From Bacillus sp. FJAT-29790 (lineage in GTDB: Bacteria; Bacillota; Bacilli; Bacillales; Cytobacillaceae), in contig NZ_JAHNZZ010000001.1 of the NCBI RefSeq assembly GCF_019039215.1, positions 1,999,044 through 2,063,043 on the forward strand: a stretch of 64,000 nucleotides of DNA. The letters run 5' to 3'. Position numbers and translations under genes: made by a program. Under the pieces are notes generated by a model. It had not been told where the DNA came from and searched no databases. It worked only from the letters and a program-made list of their open reading frames with translations. Below are positions 21,822 through 31,225 of the stretch, one piece after another (position 1 is the first letter of the stretch; each line of letters opens with the position of its first letter).

Positions 21822-23342
21822 TTAAAGAAGCCCTTCTTTTTCCAAATATTCTTTAGCTACTTCTGCAGCGTTAATGCCCTCCACATTGACTTTATAATTC
21901 ATTTCACGCATTTCATCGTCATTTATTTTTCCTGCCAGCTTATTTAAGGCCTCTTCTATTTCCGGATATTTTTCTATTGTTTCTTTTCTAAGCATTGGTG
22001 CCCCTTGATAAGGAGGAAATAGATGCCTATCATCTTCAAGGACAATCAGTTTATGCTGCCTTAATTCACTGTCTGTTGAGTAGGCATCAACTAGGTTAAT
22101 GTCTCCAGTTTTTATGGCACTGTATCGCAGCTTCGGTTCCATTGTGATTATGTTTGAAAATGAAATTCCATAAAGCTTCTGGATACCACGGTAGCCATCT
22201 TCCCGGTCAGCAAATTCTAGAGTAAAGCCTGCTTTGATGTTATCCTGGGCATTCTTTAAATCAGAAATGGTCCTTAAGTGATAATTCTTAGCCGTTTGCT
22301 CAGGTACTGCTAAAGCATATGTGTTGTTATAGATCATTGGTTTCAGCATTTCCATTTTGAACTTCATTCGCATTCCTGTTCTTGCTTGTTCATACACTTG
22401 CTCGCTATCAGTACTTACAGCCGTTTCCTTTAAAAACTCTGAGATGGCTGTTCCAGTAAACTCAGGGTAAATATCGATACTGCCGGATTTCAATGCATTA
22501 AACACAAATGAGGTTTTCCCAAGGCCCGGTTTTAGTTCGACATTCAAATCAGTATCATTTTCAATAAGGAGTTTGTACATATTAATCAATATTTCCGGCT
22601 CTGAACCAAGTTTACCGGCAATGACAATATCTCTTTGTTCTTCCCTATTTACAAGCGGAATAACGATAATCAGTACACCCACTACTGCAAAAACTCCTAT
22701 AGTGGTTAGCGAATTCTTAAATGTTAATCGCTCGAACCCCCGAAGCAAAACGTCAAATAGGATCGCTAGTAAGGCTGCCGGGATCGCGCCAAGAATGATG
22801 AGCGTTGTATTGTTTCGGTCAATACCAAGCAAGATGATATCCCCTAACCCACCAGCTCCAATAAGTGCAGCTAATGTTGCCGTACCAACAATCAATACCA
22901 TCGCTGTGCGGATACCCGCCATAATAACAGGCATAGCGAGAGGAAGCTCTACTTTTAATAATCTTTTTCTCGAGTTCATTCCCATTGCCCTAGCAGCTTC
23001 GGTTAATGAGGGATCCACTTCCTTAATACCTGTATATGTATTTCTCAAAATAGGAAGGAGTGCATAAACGACAAGGGCTATAATGGCAGGAATCTTACCA
23101 ATCCCAAATAGAGGAATCAAAAGCCCGAGAAGTGCTAATGATGGGATCGTTTGCAAAACGGCTGTTATTCCAATGATTCCTTCAGCTATTTTTTTCTTTT
23201 TCGTTAAATAAATTCCAAGGGGAATAGCGATTATGACTGCAAAAAAGAGGGCAATAAAGGAAATCTGAATATGTTCAAGCAACGAACCAACAAGCTCGCC
23301 TTGTCTTTCCGCAAAAATAGCTGCAAACTCACCCATTGGCAT
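21822..23342 (-). CDS. ABC transporter permease fused to substrate-binding protein (OpuF/EgtU type)
   Basis: A 506-residue fusion. Residues 1-215 are a BPD-type permease: several membrane helices and the EAA-like loop PSLTEAARAMGMNSRKRLLKVELPLAMP near 112-138. A further helix near 222-240 follows. Residues about 245-506 are an OpuAC/ProX-type binding protein facing outward: IVIAGKLGSEPEILINMY, IDIYPEFTGTAISEF, GFTLEFADREDGY, LVDAYSTDSELR. This layout is known for OpuFB (compatible solutes) and for EgtU (ergothioneine). The ligand cannot be decided by eye. It overlaps the ATPase gene upstream by 14 bp. Confidence 0.85.
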   Translation of the reverse strand: MPMGEFAAIFAERQGELVGSLLEHIQISFIALFFAVIIAIPLGIYLTKKKKIAEGIIGITAVLQTIPSLALLGLLIPLFGIGKIPAIIALVVYALLPILRNTYTGIKEVDPSLTEAARAMGMNSRKRLLKVELPLAMPVIMAGIRTAMVLIVGTATLAALIGAGGLGDIILLGIDRNNTTLIILGAIPAALLAILFDVLLRGFERLTFKNSLTTIGVFAVVGVLIIVIPLVNREEQRDIVIAGKLGSEPEILINMYKLLIENDTDLNVELKPGLGKTSFVFNALKSGSIDIYPEFTGTAISEFLKETAVSTDSEQVYEQARTGMRMKFKMEMLKPMIYNNTYALAVPEQTAKNYHLRTISDLKNAQDNIKAGFTLEFADREDGYRGIQKLYGISFSNIITMEPKLRYSAIKTGDINLVDAYSTDSELRQHKLIVLEDDRHLFPPYQGAPMLRKETIEKYPEIEEALNKLAGKINDDEMREMNYKVNVEGINAAEVAKEYLEKEGLL

Positions 23343-24288
23343 TGTCCCCTTCCTGCAAACGATCAGCTAAAAATTGAATGACTGCTTGTCTGTTTATTGT
23401 TCCGATAATCTCACCATCTTTTTCAACAGCCAATTGATCTTGGTGTGATAAAAGCGCCAATGTCTCTTTTAATGAAGCTGACGCAGCAATTACTTCATTC
23501 TGATTTAAGTCTTCCAATATTGGCTTCATCATTTTTACAAGGTTAATGTCCCCATTTAATAAGTCTTGCCGATTTCCAACGAAATCTCTTACAAACTCAT
23601 TTTCAGGATTTTGAAGTATATCTTTTGGTGTACCTATTTGTACAATTTCACCATCTTTCATAACACATATTCGGTCCCCTAGCTTTAATGCTTCCTGCAT
23701 GTCATGTGTGACGAATACAATGGTTTTCTTAATCCTATTCTGAAGGTCCAACATATCATCCTGCAATTTTTCCCTAGTGATGGGGTCAAGGGCACTAAAC
23801 GGCTCGTCCATTAAAATAATTTCAGGATCTGCAGCTAAGGCCCGAATAACACCAACTCTTTGTTGCTGACCTCCAGAAAGTTCTTTAGGTTTCCTGCTGC
23901 GGTATATTTTCGAATCTAATCCGACCATTTCTAAAAGCTCATCAATCCTTTGGTGAATCATTTTACGGCTCCATTTTCGTAGCTCCGGAACAATTGCTAT
24001 GTTCTCTTCAATCGTCATATGCGGAAATAGCGCAATTTGCTGAAGGACATACCCAATATTCCAACGCAATTCATGAATGTCATATTCGCTTATCTTCCTT
24101 CCATTGATAAGAATCGTCCCATCAGACAAATCAATTAAACGGTTAATCATTTTAAGTGTCGTTGTTTTACCGCACCCACTAGGACCGATAATGACAAAGA
24201 ATTCCCCCCTTTTTATATCGAAATTCAGGGATTTTACAACTTTCGTATCGTCTTGGTATCGCTTAGATACATTTTCAAATCGAATCAT
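23329..24288 (-). CDS. ABC transporter ATP-binding protein (OpuF/EgtV type)
   Basis: A 319-residue protein. Walker A GPSGCGKTT near residues 35-43, Q-loop VLQQIALFPHMT near 82, signature LSGGQQQR near 138-145, Walker B ILMDEPFSALD near 155-165 and switch HD near 193. The C-terminal tail (about 245-319) resembles a partial CBS-like regulatory region (VIAASASLKETLALL, KDGEIIGTINRQ). It energises the fused permease/binding protein encoded directly after it. TAAGGAGAGAGATT lies before the ATG, and this is the first gene of a two-gene operon. Confidence 0.9.
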   Translation of the reverse strand: MIRFENVSKRYQDDTKVVKSLNFDIKRGEFFVIIGPSGCGKTTTLKMINRLIDLSDGTILINGRKISEYDIHELRWNIGYVLQQIALFPHMTIEENIAIVPELRKWSRKMIHQRIDELLEMVGLDSKIYRSRKPKELSGGQQQRVGVIRALAADPEIILMDEPFSALDPITREKLQDDMLDLQNRIKKTIVFVTHDMQEALKLGDRICVMKDGEIVQIGTPKDILQNPENEFVRDFVGNRQDLLNGDINLVKMMKPILEDLNQNEVIAASASLKETLALLSHQDQLAVEKDGEIIGTINRQAVIQFLADRLQEGDNANG

Positions 24289-24602
24289 AATCTCTCTCCT
24301 TAATCCCTAAGATTTGACAGGGTTCATTCTTTTTATTTCCGTCTCAAAATTCTAGCTGGCTAAACCAGTGATGTTCATTAATTATTTATTCTTAGATTAG
24401 AAATTTTACCACATTTTAGATAAAAGAATCATTTAATATGCAATGAGAATCAATCGGAATGAGTATGACTCCTAGATATTCGGTAAGGATGTGCCATGCT
24501 ATGAGCTATGAGCGATGTCCATGTAATCAAATTTAAAAGGCCAAGGATAAATTTCCTTGACCTTTATTAAAGAAATAATTAAAGAAACCCTTTAACATCC
24601 AC
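24289..24602. other. Intergenic region between the opu-type operon and cpdB
   Basis: It holds the promoter region of the ABC transporter operon (minus strand) and the terminator of the nucleotidase gene at 24536-24565. No gene is seen. Confidence 0.5.
24536..24565 (-). terminator. Terminator of the nucleotidase gene
   Basis: AAAGGCCAAGGA at 24536-24547 pairs with TCCTTGACCTTT at 24554-24565 (one G:T pair), with A/T-rich flanks. Confidence 0.75.
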
Positions 24603-26552
24603 CTATTCCTCAGACGTTAAATCAAGTGAGAATGTTGCAAACCCTTCGCTAGATGGCCCAATATATTTTATGTTTTTAAATTGCTTTACGAAGTCTTGTG
24701 CTTTCGGTGATGATTCAAACACAGTTTTCGCTTTGCCTTTGATTTTCGCGATTGACCAGTTTTGGTCGGCTGATGGGTTTATTGTTTTATTCTCCTGGAT
24801 ATAGTTGGTGATGATTTGGCGATTTTCATCAGGTGCTTTCAGAATCACTTCGCCCTTACTGACACCAGGGAAACTTGCACTCGATGCTCGGTAGTTATTG
24901 GTTGCGACGATAAACATTTGATCATCTATAACGGGCTTACCTTGATAAGTTAGATTAACGATTCGACTTGATTCTGGATGAATTAACTTCTCTTTTGGAT
25001 CATACTTGGCTGGCTTGGTGACATCGATTTGGTATTGAACTCCATCAATAATATCAAAATTATAGGATCTAAAATCAGGGTTGATCAGCTGCTGCTCTCC
25101 ACCTCTAGATGGATCAATTTGATTAAATTGCCCAGCGCTCATTTCCAGCCATTCTTTGAGCTGTGCCCCTTTAATCAATACAGCCTGAGGCGTATTCGGG
25201 TACAAATACAAATCCGCGACATTTTTTATCGCCAATGTTCCAGAAGGAATATTCGTATAGTAATCCGGACCCATACGCCCACCTGCTTTAAATGGTGCTG
25301 CCGCTGAGAGAACAGGTATACCTGTATACTTACTATAGGCTGGGTCTTTTAGTTTGCCTACTAAATATTCAGTTTGCGCGTTATTCACAATTTGCACAGA
25401 AGGATCATCTTGGACGAGCGCAAAGTAGCTGAAAATGGGCGCTGTTGTTTCACCAACCGGTTGATTTACATATTTAATAGTTGCCTCATGTTCTGGTAAA
25501 ATGGCTTTCATTAATTTCTCGTCTGTTTGAACGAGAGAGTTTCCATTTTCATCCGCGATCGGCCTAACGGAACTTTTACTGCGGGTTACGCTCCATTTTC
25601 CACTTTTCTTCTGTAATTGCAGGTCAATCAAGCCAAGATGGCTACCGAATGCGCCAGCCATTACAACAGGTTTCCCATTTATCGTTCCTTGTTCAAGATT
25701 TGTATTAGGTAAGTCTTTATATAAAGGGCCGGGGAATAGATTATGTGAATGCCCAGTTAATACAGCATCAATGCCTTTAACTTGAGTCAAATAGTAAGCA
25801 GCATTTTCCATGTCAGGTTGATATGGTTCGGCGCTTATTCCCGTATGAGCAAGGGCAACAATTACATCGGCGCCTTTCTTTTTCATAATCGGAACACATT
25901 TTTTTGCTGACTCCACAATTGATTTTGTTACCACTTTTCCTTCTAAATTGGCTTTATCCCATTCCATGATTTGTGAGGGAACAAAGCCAATAACTCCTAC
26001 TTTGATTGTTTGTGTTTTTCCGTGATCATCTACAACCCTTTTATTAAAAATGGCATAAGGTTCAAAATAAGGTTTATCTTTTTTGGCATGGTATACATTT
26101 GCATTCACAATAGGCATTTTTGCGCCTTTAATTGCACGCTTTAGAAAATCTAAGCCATAATTAAATTCGTGGTTACCTAATGTTGTGGCATCATACCGCA
26201 ACATATTGAAAGCACGATAGATAGGATGTACTTCGCCCCTTTTTAAACCAACTTTCGCAACATAATCACCTAAAGGATTACCTTGGATCTCGTCCCCATT
26301 ATCAAACAACATCGAGTTTTTCACTTCACTTCGTGCTTGTTTGATGAGGGTGGCTGTTTTTACCAAACCTACTTTATCGTCCTCTTTTGTCTGATAATAA
26401 TCATAATTAGCTAAGTACATATGCAAATCTGTTGTTTCAAGCAAACGCAGCTGAACAGTATCTTTTTCCCTTGCTGCATATGTTAGTGAAGGAAAGAGCT
26501 GTCCTAAAATGACGAATAATACGAGGAAAAAGAAAGAAAACTGTTTAGTCAA
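24603..26552 (-). CDS. cpdB: Secreted 2',3'-cyclic-nucleotide 2'-phosphodiesterase/3'-nucleotidase
   Basis: A 649-residue protein. The N terminus (FFFLVLFVILGQLFPSLTYA, cut likely after about residue 27) is a signal peptide. The metallophosphatase domain covers about 30-330: LETTDLHMYL, DNGDEIQGNPLGDY, TTLGNHEFNYG, ALAHTG, VLTGHSHNLFPG are the five metal-binding motifs. The 5'-nucleotidase C-terminal domain (about 365-600) includes AAPFKAGGRMGPDYYTNI and the aromatic substrate pocket. No LPXTG or second enzymatic copy is seen, unlike YfkN. It degrades extracellular nucleotides for phosphate and nucleosides. The start is TTG with AAGGAGGTC 8 bases upstream. Monocistronic. Confidence 0.9.
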   Translation of the reverse strand: MTKQFSFFFLVLFVILGQLFPSLTYAAREKDTVQLRLLETTDLHMYLANYDYYQTKEDDKVGLVKTATLIKQARSEVKNSMLFDNGDEIQGNPLGDYVAKVGLKRGEVHPIYRAFNMLRYDATTLGNHEFNYGLDFLKRAIKGAKMPIVNANVYHAKKDKPYFEPYAIFNKRVVDDHGKTQTIKVGVIGFVPSQIMEWDKANLEGKVVTKSIVESAKKCVPIMKKKGADVIVALAHTGISAEPYQPDMENAAYYLTQVKGIDAVLTGHSHNLFPGPLYKDLPNTNLEQGTINGKPVVMAGAFGSHLGLIDLQLQKKSGKWSVTRSKSSVRPIADENGNSLVQTDEKLMKAILPEHEATIKYVNQPVGETTAPIFSYFALVQDDPSVQIVNNAQTEYLVGKLKDPAYSKYTGIPVLSAAAPFKAGGRMGPDYYTNIPSGTLAIKNVADLYLYPNTPQAVLIKGAQLKEWLEMSAGQFNQIDPSRGGEQQLINPDFRSYNFDIIDGVQYQIDVTKPAKYDPKEKLIHPESSRIVNLTYQGKPVIDDQMFIVATNNYRASSASFPGVSKGEVILKAPDENRQIITNYIQENKTINPSADQNWSIAKIKGKAKTVFESSPKAQDFVKQFKNIKYIGPSSEGFATFSLDLTSEE

Positions 26553-26898
26553 TAGAAAGACCTCCTTTTTGGGAACATATCCATATAAACGAATGTAGTA
26601 TTTGTTTAAATTATCTAGAATATGATTTTACAAAGGGATTTTTAAACTCAGAAGGGGGTATTCTTTAGATATTTCAGCAAAAACAATCACTTTTCGAATT
26701 TCATGAATTAGAAGGTAAGAATCAATATTATTAGGAGTATGGGTATGGGAAAACAAAACACAAGTCACTCCGCTTGGATTGGTTTTTATTATCTATAGGA
26801 CTGCGCAAAAAGTCCCCGCGGAGATTAAATATCCACGAGGACTGCTATTTTTCAACAAGAACCGCTACATATATCGTGTAGTTCTAGGCTCTTGGCGG
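26553..26898. other. Intergenic region between cpdB and rpiB
   Basis: It contains the cpdB promoter region, a 17-codon plus-strand frame after AGGAG (MGKQNTSHSAWIGFYYL, near 26743) that looks like a gene remnant, and the rpiB terminator at 26807-26843. Confidence 0.45.
26807..26843 (-). terminator. Probable terminator of the allose operon
   Basis: An imperfect stem (AGTCCCCGCGGA against TCCACGAGGACT, two mismatches), with a T-run on the minus strand after it, lies about 55 bp beyond the rpiB stop. Confidence 0.55.
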
Positions 26899-27384
26899 CT
26901 ATTCATCAGAACATCGGTTAACTTCATCCTGCCCAGTGCTTGACACCGAATTTTCGTAGTCAGCTATTTTTTGAACACGAATATGGTGTCGGCCACCTTC
27001 GTATTCGGTTTCGAGCCAGATTTTTGCAATTTCTCTTGCTAAACCATGACCCAGTACACGCTGACCCAATGCTAGTACGTTGCTGTCATTGTGCAGTCTT
27101 GTGTATTTTGCGCTAAATGTATCTTGTACATGAGCGCATCGAATGCCTTTCACTTTATTTGCCATAATCGACATCCCGATTCCTGTTCCGCATATTAATA
27201 TTCCGCGATCCACTTCCCCTGAAACTACTTTTTCTGAAACTGCTAAAGCATAGTCCGGATAATGGACTCTTTCTTCGGTGAATGCACCTAGGTCCACATA
27301 TTCAATCCCTAACTCTTCTAGTTCTTGAATGATTTCCGCTTTCATTGGTAATGCCGTATGATCGCATGCAATTGCAACTTTCAT
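26899..27384 (-). CDS. rpiB: RpiB/LacAB-family sugar-phosphate isomerase (allose-6-phosphate isomerase)
   Basis: A 161-residue protein. MKVAIACDHTALPMK opens the RpiB/LacAB fold; catalytic GILICGTGIGMSIMANKVKGIRCA, with the active-site Cys and the oxyanion loop, lies near 66-89; NVLALGQRVLG is near 105-115. The start at 27384 has CTGGAGGAACTAAAG before it; the longer frame from 27405 would include that site. In the allose pathway it converts allose-6-phosphate to allulose-6-phosphate, and it also interconverts ribose-5-phosphate and ribulose-5-phosphate. The tail of about 15 residues past the family norm is unusual. It is the last gene of the als cluster, with its own operator palindrome at 27406. 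Confidence 0.88.
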   Translation of the reverse strand: MKVAIACDHTALPMKAEIIQELEELGIEYVDLGAFTEERVHYPDYALAVSEKVVSGEVDRGILICGTGIGMSIMANKVKGIRCAHVQDTFSAKYTRLHNDSNVLALGQRVLGHGLAREIAKIWLETEYEGGRHHIRVQKIADYENSVSSTGQDEVNRCSDE

Positions 27385-27405
27385 CTTTAGTTCCTCCAGC
27401 TTCAT

Positions 27406-27423
27406 TGATTAATCGATTAATCA
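27406..27423 (-). promoter_or_regulatory. AlsR-type operator before rpiB
   Basis: TGATTAATCGATTAATCA is a perfect 18-bp palindrome with the central CG typical of LacI-family operators. Near copies stand in the als leader at 33922, 34029 and 34092. Its position, 22 bp upstream of the rpiB start and after the regulator gene, suggests an extra controlled promoter for rpiB. Confidence 0.75.
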
Positions 27424-27457
27424 TAGGGGAATAATTGGTGCTCCAATTAAGAACACC

Positions 27458-28474
27458 CTATTTATCAGATAGTGTTTTACTCGTTAACAAAGTTGATTCG
27501 CGTTTAACAAGCTCTACTGGTATCTTGATGATATTATTCGCATGTAAAATACCGCTATCAATCATCTCAATTAGTTCTTCAGCAGCACGTTTCCCAAGTA
27601 ATTCTTTATTTTGATTAATTGACGTGAGAGATGTGTATTTTGCAATACTAATATTGTCATAGCCAACGATTTTCACATCGTTTGGTACTTCGATTCTATT
27701 TTCATTTAATGCTAAAAATGCGCCGAAAGCAAGCCAATCCGTTGTCGCAAATATACCATCATACAAAAGTTTCCCATTCTCTATTAAGGATTCGATTGCT
27801 TGTTTTGCCTGGTCAATACCGACTTCTAATTTTAAAATATTATCCTCTGTTACATCCATTCCGTGTTCAGCCAATGCTTTCACATAACCATTTATTCTTT
27901 CTTCAGTTGAAAACACATTGCGATAGTCTCTTATTAATAGGATGTTTTCACAACCTTTTTCGATTAGCTCCTTACCCGCTAAATAGCCGCCACGATGATT
28001 ATCAGAAGTCACAATCGAAACACGATGAAGTTTTGGCTTCCGGTCGATACATACAATCGGCAACCGGGTTCTATTTTGCAAAAGCTGGTCACTTCCTGAT
28101 AAATAGATTAAACCGTCGACTCCTTTAATCTCTAAATCCTTAAAATATTGCAGTTCCTTTTCCTCGTTCTCAGCAGAGTTGCAAATAAAAACTGAATATC
28201 CTTTTGGGTCACAATAATTTTCGATTGCCAAAACTATTTGGGCAAAAAATTCATTTGTAATGTCCGGCACAATAACCCCTATCGTTTTTGATTTACGGGT
28301 TCTTAAACTTTTAGCAACAGCATTTGGCCGATAATCATATTTATCAACAAGATCAAGAACCTTTTTCTTCGTTTCCTCAGAGTATCTCCCGGTATTGTTC
28401 AACACTTTTGAAACAGTTGCACTTGAAACCCCCGCAAGTTCTGCGATTTTCTTGATGGTGATTTTTTTATCCAT
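27458..28474 (-). CDS. LacI-family regulator of the allose operon
   Basis: About 338 residues. ITIKKIAELAGVSSATVSKVLNNTGRYSEETKKKV is the N-terminal HTH (residues 3-37) and RPNAVAKSLRTRKSKTIGVIVPDITNEFFA the hinge and start of the periplasmic-binding-like sensor domain, which ends with INQNKELLGKRAAEELIEMI. It probably represses the operon until allose or a phosphate ester binds. It sits between alsK and rpiB; the palindromes at 27406, 33922, 34029 and 34092 are its likely targets. The E. coli allose operon uses an RpiR-type regulator instead. The start ATG 28474 is chosen; a GTG at 28492 is possible. Confidence 0.85.
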   Translation of the reverse strand: MDKKITIKKIAELAGVSSATVSKVLNNTGRYSEETKKKVLDLVDKYDYRPNAVAKSLRTRKSKTIGVIVPDITNEFFAQIVLAIENYCDPKGYSVFICNSAENEEKELQYFKDLEIKGVDGLIYLSGSDQLLQNRTRLPIVCIDRKPKLHRVSIVTSDNHRGGYLAGKELIEKGCENILLIRDYRNVFSTEERINGYVKALAEHGMDVTEDNILKLEVGIDQAKQAIESLIENGKLLYDGIFATTDWLAFGAFLALNENRIEVPNDVKIVGYDNISIAKYTSLTSINQNKELLGKRAAEELIEMIDSGILHANNIIKIPVELVKRESTLLTSKTLSDK

Positions 28475-28560
28475 GATCTCATGCCCCGTCACTATATTAT
28501 TTTATCATTTAAATAAAATTATATAGCGCTATCATTACAAAATCAAATGGTCCTTATCGC

Positions 28561-29499
28561 TCACCCGATCTTAATGACGTTTTCCCTCTTTAGTTGATCG
28601 TAAATATGACTTGCTGCACCGAGAACTCCTGCTGCATTTACGTCTTCTGCGTATTCAAAGTTTAACCCTCCGGCTGGAAACGGTCTCCTGCACGATTGGA
28701 TTACTTTTTCCTCAAGCCGCTCCTTTGGAAAATTCTTCATTCCAACGACTCCCCCACCAAGGATGACAAGATGAGGATCGAATATATTAATCTCGGTTGC
28801 AATCGGAATTGCCAACGCATGAATAAAATCTTCAATAATTTTTTCATGAGCGCATTTAGTGAAAATCTCTTCAAACGGAACATCGGAAAAATGCTCTTGA
28901 TGAAGGGCAACTAATCTTTTCCCTGAAGCGATTACTTCTACACATCCAATATTCCCGCAGCCACACACATCCCCATTTTGATAAACTGGAATATGCCCTA
29001 ATTCCGCAGCAGCCCCATTTTTCCCACTTAAAAACTGATCGTGCAAATAAATTGCATTTCCAAACCCTGTTCCAATGTAAAACCCTAATACGATGTCGTC
29101 CTTCATTACATTTCGTTTGGAAATTTCATATTTTAATAGATGATTTACATCATTATCAATATAAACTGGAATTTTTAAATAATCTTGCAATGGGTCCACG
29201 ATATTCACATTGCATAACGATTCCATAGTTGTTGTCGTTAATATTCGTTTTTTATCCTTGCTTACTACAGACGGGAAGCCCATTCCAACCGCAAGAACTT
29301 TCTTTCCACTAACATATAATTCGATATATTCGTATAAAAAACGTTTAAGCGATTCAATTGGATCCTTCACATCTACAATATCTTTTGTCTTTCTTTTCAA
29401 AAAGAAATGAAGTGTTCCGTCTGAAGTAACCGCTCCAATTCTTGTATGAGTTCCCCCAATATCTACACCAATTACATATGTTTGCTGTTCAATGTCCAT
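28561..29499 (-). CDS. alsK: ROK-family sugar kinase, probable D-allose kinase
   Basis: A 312-residue ROK protein. GVDIGGTHTRIGAV near residues 10-23 is the phosphate-binding DxGGT motif, IDNDVNHLL near 116-124 carries the catalytic Asp, GFYIGTGFGNAIYL near 138-151 the second glycine motif, and GHIPVYQNGDVCGCGNIGCVE near 167-187 the ROK zinc motif (H and three Cys). It phosphorylates the sugar at C6. The place in the als gene order (after alsE) supports allose as substrate, and no transmembrane or HTH segment is present. AGAGAGGAATC lies before the ATG. Confidence 0.87.
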   Translation of the reverse strand: MDIEQQTYVIGVDIGGTHTRIGAVTSDGTLHFFLKRKTKDIVDVKDPIESLKRFLYEYIELYVSGKKVLAVGMGFPSVVSKDKKRILTTTTMESLCNVNIVDPLQDYLKIPVYIDNDVNHLLKYEISKRNVMKDDIVLGFYIGTGFGNAIYLHDQFLSGKNGAAAELGHIPVYQNGDVCGCGNIGCVEVIASGKRLVALHQEHFSDVPFEEIFTKCAHEKIIEDFIHALAIPIATEINIFDPHLVILGGGVVGMKNFPKERLEEKVIQSCRRPFPAGGLNFEYAEDVNAAGVLGAASHIYDQLKRENVIKIG

Positions 29500-29546
29500 G
29501 TCAAGATTCCTCTCTAAATTTGCTTCACTCTAGTCGGTGAGAGACT

Positions 29547-30233
29547 TTAACCTTGCATAAGATCCTTTACTTCATTCCCAAAAGTATCCATCATTTTATC
29601 CCAAGCTTTATCAACATCTTTATCCAGATTAAACAGTCCCGAGCTACCAATGATTAGCACCTCAGCACCAGCATCAACGAGTTCTTTAAATGTATTTTTA
29701 TTACATGAACCATCGATCGTAATTAAATATTTATAGTTATTCTCTTCTTTAAGCTGTTTTGCCTTTTGGATTTTCTCTATCATTTCTGGAATATATTTTT
29801 GTCCAGCAAACCCTGGATCAACAGTCATGATCGTTAATTTATCAATATGGTGAATATATGTCTCAATCGCTTCGATTGGCGTTTCTGGATTTAAAACAAC
29901 TCCGAACTTCTTTCCTCTTTCTTTAATCTTTTGAATCGCTCTAAAAGCTTTTCCATTAATCGTTTCCGCATGAAGACTAATATAATCAGCTCCAGCATCA
30001 ATCGTCATTTCCACAAAGTCTTCCGGCTTTTCAACCATTAAGTGCGCATCAATCGGCAATGTGGAGATTTTTTTTAACTCTTGAATAAAAAACGGTGATA
30101 ACGTAATATTTTTCACAAAATGTCCATCCATAATATCTACATGGTAAAAATCGGCTCTTTCATTTAAAATCTCTACTTGCTCTTTAAAGTTCGTTAAATC
30201 CATACACATTAATGACGGAGAAAATTTTTGCAT
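29547..30233 (-). CDS. alsE: D-allulose-6-phosphate 3-epimerase
   Basis: A 228-residue TIM barrel of the ribulose-phosphate epimerase family: SPSLMCMDLTNF, HVDIMDGHFVKNITLS near 32-47 (catalytic Asp and metal His), DAHLMVEKPEDF near 67-78 (metal His), MTVDPGFAGQKYIPEMIEKI near 136-155 (second catalytic Asp in VDPGFAGQ), TIDGSCN near 172-178. SPSLMCMD rather than SPSLLSAD, together with the neighbours, fits AlsE rather than the housekeeping Rpe. It converts allulose-6-phosphate to fructose-6-phosphate, which enters glycolysis. Confidence 0.9.
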   Translation of the reverse strand: MQKFSPSLMCMDLTNFKEQVEILNERADFYHVDIMDGHFVKNITLSPFFIQELKKISTLPIDAHLMVEKPEDFVEMTIDAGADYISLHAETINGKAFRAIQKIKERGKKFGVVLNPETPIEAIETYIHHIDKLTIMTVDPGFAGQKYIPEMIEKIQKAKQLKEENNYKYLITIDGSCNKNTFKELVDAGAEVLIIGSSGLFNLDKDVDKAWDKMMDTFGNEVKDLMQG

Positions 30234-30264
30234 GTTGATTTAGCCTCACTTTTTCTATTATCTC

Positions 30265-31212
30265 TTATGCTTTCTTTCCACCAAATAACCGATCCAATGC
30301 AACAGCACCGATAATAAGCGATCCCATTACGATTTGTTGATAGTAAGTAGATACGTTCAAAATGTTCAAACCATTATTGATAACACCAATAATAAGTGCT
30401 CCCATGACAACACCGATAATTTTACCTTTCCCACCAAAGAAGCTTGTTCCACCAATGATGGCTGCTGCAATTGCAAATAGTTCGAAACCAGTTCCTGCAA
30501 GTGGTTCTGCCGCTCCAATTCTGGCAGTTAAGACAACACCTGCGATACCCGCACAAATTCCTGAAATTATGAACACAACAATCGTATGCAGCTTAATATT
30601 TATTCCTGAGAACCAAGCAGCTTGCGAGTTCCCGCCAAGTGCGTAAATATTTCTTCCCATCCGTGTTTTGTTTGTCACAAACGTTAATACTAAAGCTATA
30701 AGGATAGCAATGATTACAGGAATTGGAACAAACCAAAGCCAACCGGCAATCCCTTGTGTAAATTCACTTGGCAATCCATACACAGGGCGAGCATCTGAAA
30801 TAATAAGTGTTAACCCTCTGAAAATCGATAATGTTCCTAAAGTAATAATAAACGGATGCAAATTTGTTTTTACAACGAGGAATCCATTGATAAATCCTAG
30901 TAAAGCACCTACAATGATTCCACCAATAATAATCGAAAGTACAACGGGAACTCCTGCTACGAGCAATTTGGCGGTAATCATTCCGGTCAACGCCATAATC
31001 GAACCTACTGAAAGGTCAATTCCTGCTATTAAAATTGTAAAGAACTCACCAGCACCAACGATAATATTAATCGAACTTTGTAAAATGACTTGCGTTAAAT
31101 TCGATACCGTGAAAAAATACTTCGGTGAGAGGATTCCTAGGACTAGTATGATCAACACTAGAATTCCGAATGTTCCATAGTTCTGCCATATTTTATTAAA
31201 CTTGTTCTGCAT
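30265..31212 (-). CDS. alsC: Allose ABC transporter permease
   Basis: About 315 residues, RbsC/AlsC family, with 8-10 hydrophobic helices. Family motifs: GIDLSVGSIMALTGM, SDARPVYGLP, ALGGNSQAAWFSGI (the cytoplasmic EAA-like loop) and AAAIIGGTSFFGGKGKIIG. The start at 31212 has AAGGAGAGGGAAGAC before it; the longer open frame from 31272 would overlap alsA by 47 bp and includes that site. It forms the membrane channel with the ATPase AlsA and the lipoprotein AlsB. Confidence 0.88.
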   Translation of the reverse strand: MQNKFNKIWQNYGTFGILVLIILVLGILSPKYFFTVSNLTQVILQSSINIIVGAGEFFTILIAGIDLSVGSIMALTGMITAKLLVAGVPVVLSIIIGGIIVGALLGFINGFLVVKTNLHPFIITLGTLSIFRGLTLIISDARPVYGLPSEFTQGIAGWLWFVPIPVIIAILIALVLTFVTNKTRMGRNIYALGGNSQAAWFSGINIKLHTIVVFIISGICAGIAGVVLTARIGAAEPLAGTGFELFAIAAAIIGGTSFFGGKGKIIGVVMGALIIGVINNGLNILNVSTYYQQIVMGSLIIGAVALDRLFGGKKA

Positions 31213-31225
31213 GTCTTCCCTCTCC

